A DNA stretch of 13,177 nucleotides from Acidobacteriota bacterium (GTDB lineage Bacteria > Acidobacteriota > Vicinamibacteria > Vicinamibacterales > CAVVIG01). The translations under genes were made by a program, and so were the position numbers. Positions 6,289 to 13,177 of the stretch are shown here, piece after piece. The DNA is taken from assembly GCA_003222555.1 (NCBI GenBank), contig QHWL01000065.1, positions 1,845 to 15,021 of the forward strand, read 5' to 3'. Positions within the stretch are counted from its first letter, which is position 1; every line of letters begins with the position of its first letter. The notes under the pieces were generated by a model. That model was not told the DNA's origin. It ran no database searches and was given only the letters and a program-made list of their open reading frames with translations.

Positions 6289-7176
6289 TCAGATCGGTTC
6301 GATCTCGAAACTGATGTCGACGGCCGGCGCAGAGTGTGTGAGCGCGCCCACGGACACATCGTCGGCGCCTGTTGCGGCCAGTTCGGAAAGACGCTCCAGC
6401 GTCACCCCGCCCGAGATCTCGACCTTGGCGCGGCCGCGCGCGCGGCGGACGGCCTCGCGGATCTCGTCGCAGCCGAGATTGTCGACGAGCACGATATCAG
6501 CCCCGGCGGCAAGCGCCTCGTCTATCTGTTCGAGACTCTGGGCTTCGATCTCGACGAGAAGGCCGGGCTGACGACCCCGCACCTCGGCAACCGCGGCGCC
6601 GACGCCGCCTGCGAGGCGGATGTGATTGTCCTTGATCAAAATCGCGTCGAACAGGCCCATGCGGTGATTTGTCGCGCCCCCGGCACGGACCGCGTACTTT
6701 TCGAGCGTGCGGAGCGTCGGCGTCGTTTTGCGCGTGTCGAGCACACGAATCCGTCCGCCGGCCGCGTCGACGAAGCGCCGCGCGCGTGTCGCGATGCCCG
6801 ACAGGCGTTGAAGGAAGTTGAGCGCCGTGCGCTCGCCCATCAGGAGCGCGCGAGCCGATCCAATCACTTCCGCGATCTCGTCGCCGGCCTTGCAGCGTTC
6901 GCCGTCGTGTTTTCGCACCGTGAAGGAAGGTTCGCGTGCCTTTTTGGGCCTCGGGACCTTGGAAGCAGTACGCGACTCGTTTTCGGCGGCCTGCCGAAGC
7001 GCTTCGAGCGCGACGTCGATTCCGGCCAGCACGCAGTCGGCCTTCACCAGGAACACCCCGCGCGCGTCCTGGCCGGGCGCGACCGTTGCTTCAGTCGTGA
7101 TGTCGCCAGCGCCGAGGTCTTCCTCGAGCGCGCGCCGCACGATGTCGCGATACAGGCTGGGGTCTAACGGGTCCAC
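6289..7176 (-). CDS. nadC: Nicotinate-nucleotide pyrophosphorylase (carboxylating), quinolinate phosphoribosyltransferase
   Basis: Converts quinolinate and PRPP to nicotinate mononucleotide in de novo NAD synthesis. The protein has 295 aa. EEDLGAGDITTE at 18-29; RTALNFLQRLSGIAT at 116-130; substrate-binding block DTRKTTPTLRTLEKYAVRAG at 147-166, followed by GATNHRMGLFDAILIKDNH up to 185; then VEIEAQ and a C-terminal ISGGV and GVGALTHS-like phosphate site (here VSVGALTHS). About 20 extra, lysine-rich residues (66-85) are inserted before the FTVRKHDGERCKAGD strand, compared with typical members; probably a surface loop. The GTG start is supported by an AGGGTG element eight bases upstream. It begins 19 bases after the valS stop, consistent with an operon. 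No nadA or nadB is in the window. Confidence 0.95.
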   Translation of the reverse strand: MDPLDPSLYRDIVRRALEEDLGAGDITTEATVAPGQDARGVFLVKADCVLAGIDVALEALRQAAENESRTASKVPRPKKAREPSFTVRKHDGERCKAGDEIAEVIGSARALLMGERTALNFLQRLSGIATRARRFVDAAGGRIRVLDTRKTTPTLRTLEKYAVRAGGATNHRMGLFDAILIKDNHIRLAGGVGAAVAEVRGRQPGLLVEIEAQSLEQIDEALAAGADIVLVDNLGCDEIREAVRRARGRAKVEISGGVTLERLSELAATGADDVSVGALTHSAPAVDISFEIEPI

Positions 7177-7184
7177 CGCTGAAT

Positions 7185-7190
7185 CACCCT
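7185..7190 (-). promoter_or_regulatory. Ribosome-binding site of nadC
   Basis: AGGGTG on the minus strand, eight bases before the GTG at 7176 and directly after the valS TAG (7196-7198). It supports the GTG as the real start of nadC and translation directly downstream of valS. Confidence 0.6.
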
Positions 7191-7195
7191 AGCTG

Positions 7196-9805
7196 CTACG
7201 TCGACACCACTTCGTAGCCCTCGACAACGACGTCGCGAGGCTCCCCAATCGACAGCTCGAATGTTTGCACCCGCAACGCCGCCTTGAGATCTGCTTCGAC
7301 CAGCGGCATGAGCTCGAGCGCCGAAGGTTCCGCCCTGATCGTGACCCTGGTGATCGGCACTCGCATCGGCTGTTTGGCCTCTGATCTCTGCTTGCGCACC
7401 TCGAAGAGCACGTCGGTGGCCCAGTCGGCCACACGTTGATCGTGCTGTCGCGCCCCGATCGAGTTGTCCGCCAGCAACGACTCCACCTCGCTCGCGGTTG
7501 GCCATGGTGCGATGTGAATCGACCCGCTTTGCCACCACGACCAGACTTCCTCGGTGACAAACGGCAGAAACGGCGCGAGGAGCCGTAGCAGCACCGAAAG
7601 CGCGCCGGTCAACGCGGCATTCGCGGATCCGGCACCCTCCGGCCCATGTTCGCCGTACCGGCGGCCCTTCACGAGCTCGAGGTAATCGTCGCAAAAGCGC
7701 CAGAAGAAGGTTTCGGTCCGCTGAAGAACGCGGGCGTAGTCGTACGCCTCGAACGCCTCGGTCGCCTCCGCCACGAGCGCCGACAGGTTGCGCAGCATGG
7801 CGCGATCCACGGGCGCGACGATAGCGCCCTGCGGCCCGGCGGCGCTGAGCGCAAACCGCGAAGCATTCAAGACCTTGATCGCCAGCCGGCGGCCTACACG
7901 CATCTGGTTGGGATCGAAAGCGGTGTCGGTGCCCGGCCGGCCGCTGGCGGCCCAGTAGCGCACGCCGTCTGACCCGTGCTCCTCGAGCAAGGCGAGCGGC
8001 GTCACGACGTTGCCCTTCGACTTCGACATTTTCTTGCGGTCGGGATCGAGGACCCAACCCGAGATCGCTGCGTTGCTCCACGGCAGCACATTGTGTTCGA
8101 GATGCGAGCGCAGAACCGTCGCAAACAGCCAGGTGCGGATGATGTCGTGCGCCTGGGGGCGCAGATCCATCGGGAATGTTCTCGCGAATAGATCAGCGTC
8201 TTGCTGCCAGCCGCACACAATCTGCGGCGAGAGCGACGAGGTCGCCCAGGTGTCCATCACGTCCGGATCGCCGAGGAAGCCGCCCGGCGCGCCACGCTGC
8301 GCCTCGCGGTAGCCCACTGGCACGTCGGTCGACGGATCGACCGGCAGTTGATCCTCAGGCGCGGCGATCGGCCGGTCGTACTCGACGCGGCCGTCCCGAT
8401 CGAGCGGATACCAGACCGGGAAAGGTACGCCGAAGAAGCGCTGCCGGCTCACGCACCAGTCGCCGTTCAGGCCGTTGACCCAGTTTTCATAGCGCGCCTG
8501 CATATAGGGCGGATGCCATTTCAACTCGTGCCCGCGCTCGAGGAGCGCCTCACGCACCTCGATGGTCTTGATGAACCACTGGCGGCTCGTGATGATCTCG
8601 AGCGGCCGGTCGCCTTTCTCGTAGAACTTCACGGCATGCGTGATCGGACGCGGCTCCCCCACCAGATCGCCCGAGTCGCGCAGCTGCTCGACGACTTTCG
8701 TCCGTGCCTTCGAGACCGACAGGCGCGTCAGATCGGCGTAGTAACGCCGGGCGCGGTCGGGATCGATCGATTCCCATCCCGGCGCGCCCCACGTCACTTC
8801 GCGCAGCGTGCCGTCGGGCTGAATGACCGCGCGCACCGGCAGGCTCAGCTCGCGCCACCACGTGACGTCGGTGATGTCGCCGAACGTGCAAATCATCGCG
8901 ATGCCGCTGCCCTTCGCCGGATCGGCGAGCGGGTGCGCTTTGACCGGTATGCGGACGCCGAAAAGCGGCGTAATCACCTCCTCGCCGAAGAGCATCTGGT
9001 ACCGCGCATCGCCTGGATGCGCGACGAGCGCCACGCAGGCCGGAATCAGCTCGGGACGCGTCGTTTCAATCTCAACAGGCTGGCCGTCGGGCCGTGTGAA
9101 GCGGATTCGATGATATGCGCTGGCCACGTCGCGATCTTCGAGCTCGGCCTGGGCGACCGCGGTCCTGAAATCCACATCCCACAGCGTCGGAGCCTCGACC
9201 TGATACGCCTGGCCGCGCTTCAGCAAGTGCAGAAACGCGAGCTGCGACACGCGCTGGGCGCGCCTGCCGATCGTCGTGTACGTCATCGACCAGTCCACCG
9301 ACAGGCCGAGCGATTTCCACACGCGCTCGAACGCCTTCTCGTCTTCGACGGTGAGCCGCGCGCACAACTCGATGAAATTCGGACGAGACACCGAGATCGG
9401 GTGCTTGCCGGGCTTGTCGGGTGGCGTGAACGACGGGTCGTAGGGCAGCGATGGATCGCACCGCACGCCGTAATAGTTCTGGACGCGCCGCTCGGTCGGC
9501 AGGCCGTTGTCGTCCCACCCCATCGGGTAAAACACCGCCTTTCCGCGCATGCGATGAAAGCGAGCAATCGCGTCGGTGTGCGTGTAGGAGAAGACGTGGC
9601 CGACGTGAAGCGATCCACTCACCGTCGGCGGCGGTGTGTCGATTGCGAACACCTCTTCGCGCGGACGCGCGCGATCGAACCGGTACACGGCAGACGCTTC
9701 CCACTGGGAAGTCCACTTGGCCTCGAGCCCTTCGAGCGCCGGCTTCTCGGGTAGCCGCGAGCGCGCCTGGTCGGGGCTCGTCAGCGGCGTCGACGAATCG
9801 GGCAT
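7196..9805 (-). CDS. valS: Valyl-tRNA synthetase, short form without C-terminal coiled coil
   Basis: Class Ia synthetase that charges tRNA-Val and edits mischarged threonine. The protein has 869 aa. HIGH motif as SGSLHVGH (63-70), then PMGWDDNGLPTERRVQNYYG (94-113); editing domain with ETTRPELIPACVALVAHPGD (247-266) and GSGIAMICTFGDITD (299-313); GDWCVSRQRFFGVPFPVWY (448-466); DVMDTWATSS (515-524); KMSKS at 592-596; helical anticodon domain from about 640. It ends soon after, without the long C-terminal coiled-coil arm of E. coli-type ValRS. The NGLPTERRVQNYYG wording and the short tail resemble the archaeal-like or actinobacterial-like form rather than the E. coli form. It starts ten bases after the response-regulator stop; no clear Shine-Dalgarno precedes the ATG. 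Confidence 0.95.
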   Translation of the reverse strand: MPDSSTPLTSPDQARSRLPEKPALEGLEAKWTSQWEASAVYRFDRARPREEVFAIDTPPPTVSGSLHVGHVFSYTHTDAIARFHRMRGKAVFYPMGWDDNGLPTERRVQNYYGVRCDPSLPYDPSFTPPDKPGKHPISVSRPNFIELCARLTVEDEKAFERVWKSLGLSVDWSMTYTTIGRRAQRVSQLAFLHLLKRGQAYQVEAPTLWDVDFRTAVAQAELEDRDVASAYHRIRFTRPDGQPVEIETTRPELIPACVALVAHPGDARYQMLFGEEVITPLFGVRIPVKAHPLADPAKGSGIAMICTFGDITDVTWWRELSLPVRAVIQPDGTLREVTWGAPGWESIDPDRARRYYADLTRLSVSKARTKVVEQLRDSGDLVGEPRPITHAVKFYEKGDRPLEIITSRQWFIKTIEVREALLERGHELKWHPPYMQARYENWVNGLNGDWCVSRQRFFGVPFPVWYPLDRDGRVEYDRPIAAPEDQLPVDPSTDVPVGYREAQRGAPGGFLGDPDVMDTWATSSLSPQIVCGWQQDADLFARTFPMDLRPQAHDIIRTWLFATVLRSHLEHNVLPWSNAAISGWVLDPDRKKMSKSKGNVVTPLALLEEHGSDGVRYWAASGRPGTDTAFDPNQMRVGRRLAIKVLNASRFALSAAGPQGAIVAPVDRAMLRNLSALVAEATEAFEAYDYARVLQRTETFFWRFCDDYLELVKGRRYGEHGPEGAGSANAALTGALSVLLRLLAPFLPFVTEEVWSWWQSGSIHIAPWPTASEVESLLADNSIGARQHDQRVADWATDVLFEVRKQRSEAKQPMRVPITRVTIRAEPSALELMPLVEADLKAALRVQTFELSIGEPRDVVVEGYEVVST

Positions 9806-9815
9806 GCGATTGATA

Positions 9816-11048
9816 TTACTTGAGGGACGCTTTGATGCGTTCGATCTCTTCGCGGATCATGCGCTCGGCGATCGCCGACACGAGATCGACCGCCGTCTCG
9901 CGGACTACGCGGTCCGAGAGCCGCTCGAGGACGCGGCGGGCCACCTGTTCGACGAGATCTTCGCTCACCGCCGGACCTTCGACCTTGGGAGCCTGCCACG
10001 CGGGCGCTGGCCCGCCTTGCTCGGCCGAAAGCAGCGCGGCAAAGGCGTCGGCCAGCGGCGGCAGCGGCGGAGCCGCCGGCGTTGCGCTCGCGGCCGCAGC
10101 CGGCGGAGGAACCGAAGGCGCGGGAGGCGAGACCGTCGCGGCGAATCGCTCGGGCGCCGGGACTTGCGGCGGCGCAGGAGCAGCGATGATCGCGCTATCG
10201 AACGCGGCCGGCGGCGAATGATAGCCGAGCGGCAAGTCGGGCATCGTCGAGGCCGTCGGCGGCGGCATTGAAATATCACCGGTCCCAGCCGGCGGCGGAT
10301 TCAGGTGCGACCCAAACCAATCGAGCTCGTCAGGCACCTTCGAAATCGAGGTGTTCGTCATCGGCAGCTCCGGAGACGATCCGGTCGACAAGCTCGCGAA
10401 CGCGGCATCGAGACGATCGAAATAGTCGTCGACCGTCGCGGCAGCTCCCGTAGGCATCTGTCCGCTGGCCCGTTCCGGATCGATGAGAGCCGACGGCCAT
10501 GACTCTGCTGCCGGGGCCGGCGCGAGATCGGCGGCAAGAGTCGGCGGCCATGACTCTGCTGCCGAGGCCGGCGCGAGGTTGGCAGCAAGAGCCGGCGGCC
10601 CTGCTTCTACTGTCGCTTCCGACGCGAGGTTGCCAGCAAGCGGTGCCGGCCGGCCCGGGCGCGCCAGCAGATCCTTCACCCGTTCGATCACGAGGTGCGG
10701 CTCGAAGGGTTTCGCAAGCACGCCATCGCAGCCGGCAGCCGTGGCCTTCTTCTGGTCCACCGGCTCGAACGCACCCGTCAGTAAGACGACCGGAATGTGG
10801 GCCAGGCGCGGAGACTGCTTGATGTATTCGGCAACCTCGTAGCCGTTCCTGCCGGGCATGCCGATATCGGCCAGGACGATGTCGGGGGGCGCGGCGTCGA
10901 GCTGGGCAATCGCCTGGTCGCCATCGCTGACAGCGATGACTTTGATGTCTTCATCGGCAAACGTCAGCTCTATGACGCGCTGGATGGTCACACTGTCGTC
11001 GGCCAGAAGAAGGGTATGCGGCACCTTGGTTATATCGGCGGGGATCAT
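9816..11048 (-). CDS. Response regulator: CheY-like receiver, Pro/Ala-rich linker, amphipathic helical tail
   Basis: The protein has 410 aa. The receiver domain spans about 10-125 with the acidic pair Asp17/Asp18, phospho-acceptor Asp61 in ADIGMPGRNG, Thr91 and Lys113 in AKPFEP, so phosphorylation is likely possible. Residues about 126-360 form a low-complexity Ala/Pro linker that includes three tandem 17-residue repeats. The last 49 residues (362-410) are strongly predicted helix: LVEQVARRVLERLSD, then VVRETAVDLVSAIAERMIRE and EIERIK. That tail resembles the oligomerising C-terminus of PopZ-type (DUF2497) polar scaffold proteins and tails of long single-receiver proteins in other phyla; this is my impression, not a search result. 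There is no DNA-binding or enzymatic output domain and no kinase gene in the window. An alternative start is GTG 11024, which gives the more usual MPHTLLLADDS. It is followed closely by valS. Confidence 0.85.
   Translation of the reverse strand: MIPADITKVPHTLLLADDSVTIQRVIELTFADEDIKVIAVSDGDQAIAQLDAAPPDIVLADIGMPGRNGYEVAEYIKQSPRLAHIPVVLLTGAFEPVDQKKATAAGCDGVLAKPFEPHLVIERVKDLLARPGRPAPLAGNLASEATVEAGPPALAANLAPASAAESWPPTLAADLAPAPAAESWPSALIDPERASGQMPTGAAATVDDYFDRLDAAFASLSTGSSPELPMTNTSISKVPDELDWFGSHLNPPPAGTGDISMPPPTASTMPDLPLGYHSPPAAFDSAIIAAPAPPQVPAPERFAATVSPPAPSVPPPAAAASATPAAPPLPPLADAFAALLSAEQGGPAPAWQAPKVEGPAVSEDLVEQVARRVLERLSDRVVRETAVDLVSAIAERMIREEIERIKASLK
10495..10647 (-). repeat. Three in-frame 51-base tandem repeats (17 residues each)
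   Basis: Units at 10495-10545, 10546-10596 and 10597-10647 inside the response-regulator linker. The first two are nearly identical in DNA; the third is more diverged. In protein they read LAADLAPAPAAESWPSA, LAANLAPASAAESWPPT and LAGNLASEATVEAGPPA. The high DNA identity of the first pair suggests recent duplication, so linker length may vary between strains. Confidence 0.85.
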
Positions 11049-11052
11049 ATCC

Positions 11053-11228
11053 GGGAACAGCCGCCTACGTAAGGCGGGTTCCCTGGAATGAGACGGCGTC
11101 CCGCGAGCGCCGTTTCATAAGCGTGGCGCGGGGCTTTAGCCCCGCGTTCGCAGGGCCTGGAAGGCCTGCGACACAACAGGCGTGTGAAAACGGCTTGTTC
11201 TTAGTCCCGCCTACGTGCGCAGGGCGGG
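11053..11228. repeat. Cluster of four GC-rich REP-like hairpins
   Basis: This 161-base gap plus the end of the small mutase subunit holds four hairpins. 11053-11083: outer GGGAAC/GTTCCC, inner CCGCCT/AGGCGG, loop ACGTA. 11127-11146: CGCGGGGCTTTAGCCCCGCG, a 9-bp stem with TT loop. 11148-11171: TCGCAGG/CCTGCGA plus CC/GG with one bulge. 11206-11228: CCCGCC/GGCGGG with an 11-base loop. The first and last share CCGCCTACGT. The last one contains the stop codon of the mutase small subunit (11211-11213). They separate the mutase genes from the response-regulator gene and could end or stabilise the mutase transcript. No promoter could be assigned with confidence. Confidence 0.75.
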
Positions 11229-11639
11229 TCCTTTAGATCCGCCGACGCGGTCGCGCACGTGGCTGTTGATGAAAGTGACGATCTCCTGCATCGGCGTGCC
11301 GGGCAGGAACACGCCTTTGACGCCTATGCTTCTGAGTTTCGGGATATCAACGTCCGGGATAATTCCGCCGATGAGCACCAGCACGTCGTCAAGCCCCTTC
11401 TCCTTCAACAGCTCCATGAGCCGGGGCACGATGTAATTATGCGCGCCAGAAAGGATCGACAGGCCGACAACGTCGGCGTCCTCCTGCAGCGCGGCCGACG
11501 CAATCTGCTCGGGCGTCTGGCGCAGACCAGTATAGATGACCTCCATGCCCGCGTCCCGGAGGGCCCGCGCGATGACCTTCGCGCCGCGGTCGTGCCCGTC
11601 GAGTCCGGGCTTGGCGATCACAATTCTGAGTTTACGCAT
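11211..11639 (-). CDS. B12-binding small subunit of an acyl-CoA mutase (IcmB/MutB-C type)
   Basis: Cobalamin-binding domain protein, 142 aa, that carries adenosylcobalamin for the separate large subunit. The base-off/His-on signature DGHDRG at 14-19 has the cobalt ligand His16; [14 protein letters not shown] at 59-72; [11 protein letters not shown] at 88-98; [10 protein letters not shown] at 112-121. All expected motifs are present and the length is normal for the stand-alone domain. The last residues [10 protein letters not shown] are coded by a REP hairpin that also supplies the TAG. The ATG at 11639 lies four bases from the end of a 25-bp palindrome and has no visible Shine-Dalgarno. The gene lies directly downstream of its large subunit, so together they form a heteromeric mutase. 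Confidence 0.92.
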   Translation of the reverse strand: MRKLRIVIAKPGLDGHDRGAKVIARALRDAGMEVIYTGLRQTPEQIASAALQEDADVVGLSILSGAHNYIVPRLMELLKEKGLDDVLVLIGGIIPDVDIPKLRSIGVKGVFLPGTPMQEIVTFINSHVRDRVGGSKGPALRT

Positions 11640-11643
11640 ATTC

Positions 11644-11709
11644 GGGATTCGGGACTTGGGACTTGGGACTTGGGATTTGGCGAATCCCGAGTCCCAAATC
11701 CCGAATCCC
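11644..11709. repeat. Heptamer-period palindrome (GGGACTT type) between mutase subunit genes
   Basis: Arms 11644-11668 and 11685-11709 are complementary over 25 bases with two mismatches; the loop is 16 bases. The left side is a run of seven-base units (GGGATTC, GGGACTT three times, GGGATTT). It fills the whole gap: its right arm touches the first base of the large-subunit stop codon (11709-11711), and its left arm is four bases from the small-subunit ATG. Confidence 0.88.
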
Positions 11710-13177
11710 TAGATGATTGGCACTTCCTCGTATTCGCCCCACACTTCACGGAGCGCGTCGCACATCTCGCCGATCGTCGCGTAAGCCCGCACGGCGTCGA
11801 GAATCGGGAGCATCACGTTCTCGGTCGAGCGCGCCGCGACGCGCAACCGATCGAGCGCCCGCTGAATGGCGATATTGTCGCGCTCGCGCTTCAACCGTTC
11901 GAGCTTCGCGACCTGTTTGTCGCTCGCCGATTCGTCGATATAGAGAACCTCGATCGGCGGCTCATCGTTCTGCACGAAGTCGTTGACGCCGACGATAATC
12001 TTTTCTTTGCGCTCGACGGCCTGATGGAAACGGTACGAGCTCTCTGCAATCTCCCGCTGCGGAAATCCGCGCTCGATCGCCTCGACCATGCCGCCCATCT
12101 TGTCGATCTGCTCGAAATACGCAAGGGCGCCTTCTTCCATGTCCTTGGTCAGGCGCTCGACGAAATAGGAGCCGCCGAGCGGATCCACCACGCCCCCGAC
12201 GCCGCTTTCGTGCGCGATGATCTGCTGTGTGCGCAGCGCGAGCGTCGCCGCTTCGGCGGTCGGCAGTCCGAGCGCCTCGTCGAGCGAGTTCGTGTGCAGC
12301 GAGTTGGTGCCGCCGAGCACGGCCGACAGCGCCTGCAGCGCCGTGCGCACGACATTGTTATAGGGCTGCTGCGCGGTGAGCGAGACGCCCGCCGTCTGGC
12401 TGTGGAAGCGCAGCTTCCACGACGCTTCGCTCCTCGCCCCGAAGCGATGGCGCATCGCTTCCGCCCAGATCTTGCGGGCTGCGCGGTACTTGGCGATCTC
12501 CTCGAAGAAATCGCTGTGCGCGTTGAAGAAGAAGGAAATGCGCGGGACGAAGTCGTCCACGTCGAGCCCGGCGTCGACTCCCCACCGCACGTACTCGATG
12601 CCATCGCGTAAGGTGAAGGCCAGCTCCTGCAACGCCGTCGCCCCGGCCTCGCGAATGTGATAGCCGCTCACCGAAATCGTGTTCCATCTGGGGACTTGTG
12701 TCGAGCAGAACGCGAAGATGTCGGTGATGATCCGCATCGAAGGAGCCGGGGGGAAGATGTATTCCTTCTGCGCGATGAACTCTTTGAGGATGTCGTTCTG
12801 AATCGTGCCGGACAGCGTCTTCCAGTCCGCGCCCTGTTTTTCGGCGACGACGAGGTACATTGCGAAAATCATGGCGGCGGGAGAATTGATGGTCATCGAT
12901 GTCGTGATGCCGCCAAGCGAGATGCCCTCGAACAGGGTCTCCATGTCGGCGAGCGACGCGACGCTGACGCCGCACTTCCCCACTTCCCCAAGCGAGAGCT
13001 CGTGATCGGGATCGCGCCCCATCAGCGTCGGCAAATCGAAGGCCACGCTCAGCCCGGTGCCGCCCGCGGCGAGCAGCCTCTTGTAGCGATGGTTGGTGTC
13101 CTCCGGCGTGCCGAACCCGGCAAATTGCCGCATCGTCCATGGTTTGCCGCGGTAGCCGGTCGCATGAATGCCGCGCG
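11709..13177 (-). CDS. Coenzyme-B12 acyl-CoA mutase large subunit, isobutyryl-CoA mutase-like (5' end outside window)
   Basis: Adenosylcobalamin-dependent carbon-skeleton mutase, TIM-barrel subunit; about 488 residues are present and the N-terminus lies beyond 13177. The frame is open upstream of the ATG at 13133 ([14 protein letters not shown]), so that ATG is internal. Seen: [55 protein letters not shown] with the active-site His (equivalent to His244 of the Propionibacterium enzyme), [45 protein letters not shown]. Aligned without gaps, the position of Tyr89 is Phe (13122-13124) and that of Arg207 is Gln (12768-12770). These are the residues known in isobutyryl-CoA mutase, not methylmalonyl-CoA mutase. 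There is no fused B12 domain; the small subunit follows after a palindrome. Family certain; substrate inferred. Confidence 0.93.
   Translation of the reverse strand, partial: RGIHATGYRGKPWTMRQFAGFGTPEDTNHRYKRLLAAGGTGLSVAFDLPTLMGRDPDHELSLGEVGKCGVSVASLADMETLFEGISLGGITTSMTINSPAAMIFAMYLVVAEKQGADWKTLSGTIQNDILKEFIAQKEYIFPPAPSMRIITDIFAFCSTQVPRWNTISVSGYHIREAGATALQELAFTLRDGIEYVRWGVDAGLDVDDFVPRISFFFNAHSDFFEEIAKYRAARKIWAEAMRHRFGARSEASWKLRFHSQTAGVSLTAQQPYNNVVRTALQALSAVLGGTNSLHTNSLDEALGLPTAEAATLALRTQQIIAHESGVGGVVDPLGGSYFVERLTKDMEEGALAYFEQIDKMGGMVEAIERGFPQREIAESSYRFHQAVERKEKIIVGVNDFVQNDEPPIEVLYIDESASDKQVAKLERLKRERDNIAIQRALDRLRVAARSTENVMLPILDAVRAYATIGEMCDALREVWGEYEEVPII

Noticed and set aside
8201..9754. 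517-codon open frame on the plus strand opposite valS
   Set aside because: No recognisable domains, and it is Arg-rich with skewed composition; a typical antisense shadow of a GC-rich gene whose own product is unmistakable.
10495..10647. Possible CRISPR or minisatellite array
   Set aside because: The 51-base units are in frame, contiguous without spacers and encode a linker repeat in a clear protein.
11259..12611. 450-codon plus-strand frame opposite both mutase subunit genes
   Set aside because: It spans the palindrome and two well-defined minus-strand genes, and no motif is visible; a shadow frame.

Overview
The window looks like a chromosomal segment of a GC-rich bacterium. Gene content and the style of the intergenic repeats suggest an acidobacterium, perhaps of the Vicinamibacteria type. 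This placement is an inference from recall, not from a search. Most of the window is coding; no gene-free stretch exceeds about 165 bases. No rRNA, tRNA or CRISPR array was seen.

Layout. On the plus strand, 1-1031 is the C-terminal part of arginyl-tRNA synthetase (argS), followed by a class I glutamine amidotransferase-like peptidase C26 gene (1105-1746) that has lost its N-terminus. Every other gene lies on the minus strand. In transcription order these are: an acyl-CoA mutase large subunit cut by the window end (13177-11709); its B12-binding small subunit (11639-11211); a response regulator with a Pro/Ala-rich linker and a helical tail (11048-9816); valS (9805-7196); nadC (7176-6289); birA (6180-5299); coaX (5205-4429); an unrecognised conserved-looking gene (4405-3686); an RlmD/TrmA-type RNA uracil methyltransferase (3682-2405); and a REP-associated tyrosine transposase (RAYT; 2290-1613).

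How the genes work together. The run from 11048 to 2405 is tightly spaced and probably at least partly co-transcribed. It combines translation (valS, rRNA methylation) with cofactor synthesis and loading: NAD through NadC, CoA through CoaX, biotin attachment through BirA. The mutase pair is a two-polypeptide coenzyme-B12 enzyme. It would usually be auto-annotated as methylmalonyl-CoA mutase. However, the two residues that set substrate choice are Phe and Gln, as in isobutyryl-CoA mutase, not Tyr and Arg.

What stands out is the non-coding DNA. Almost every gene junction carries a short-period repeat (7- or 9-base units of unrelated sequence). Four of these fold into palindromes whose arms are separated by 16, 16, 16 and 17 bases. 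Separately, GC-rich REP-like hairpins lie beside the RAYT gene and again between the mutase and response-regulator genes. The RAYT and its REPs form a discrete cassette of about 658 bp with inverted ends that fills exactly the gap between two stop codons. Several starts and stops (coaX, the unknown gene, both mutase subunits, RAYT, the C26 gene) touch or run into these repeats.
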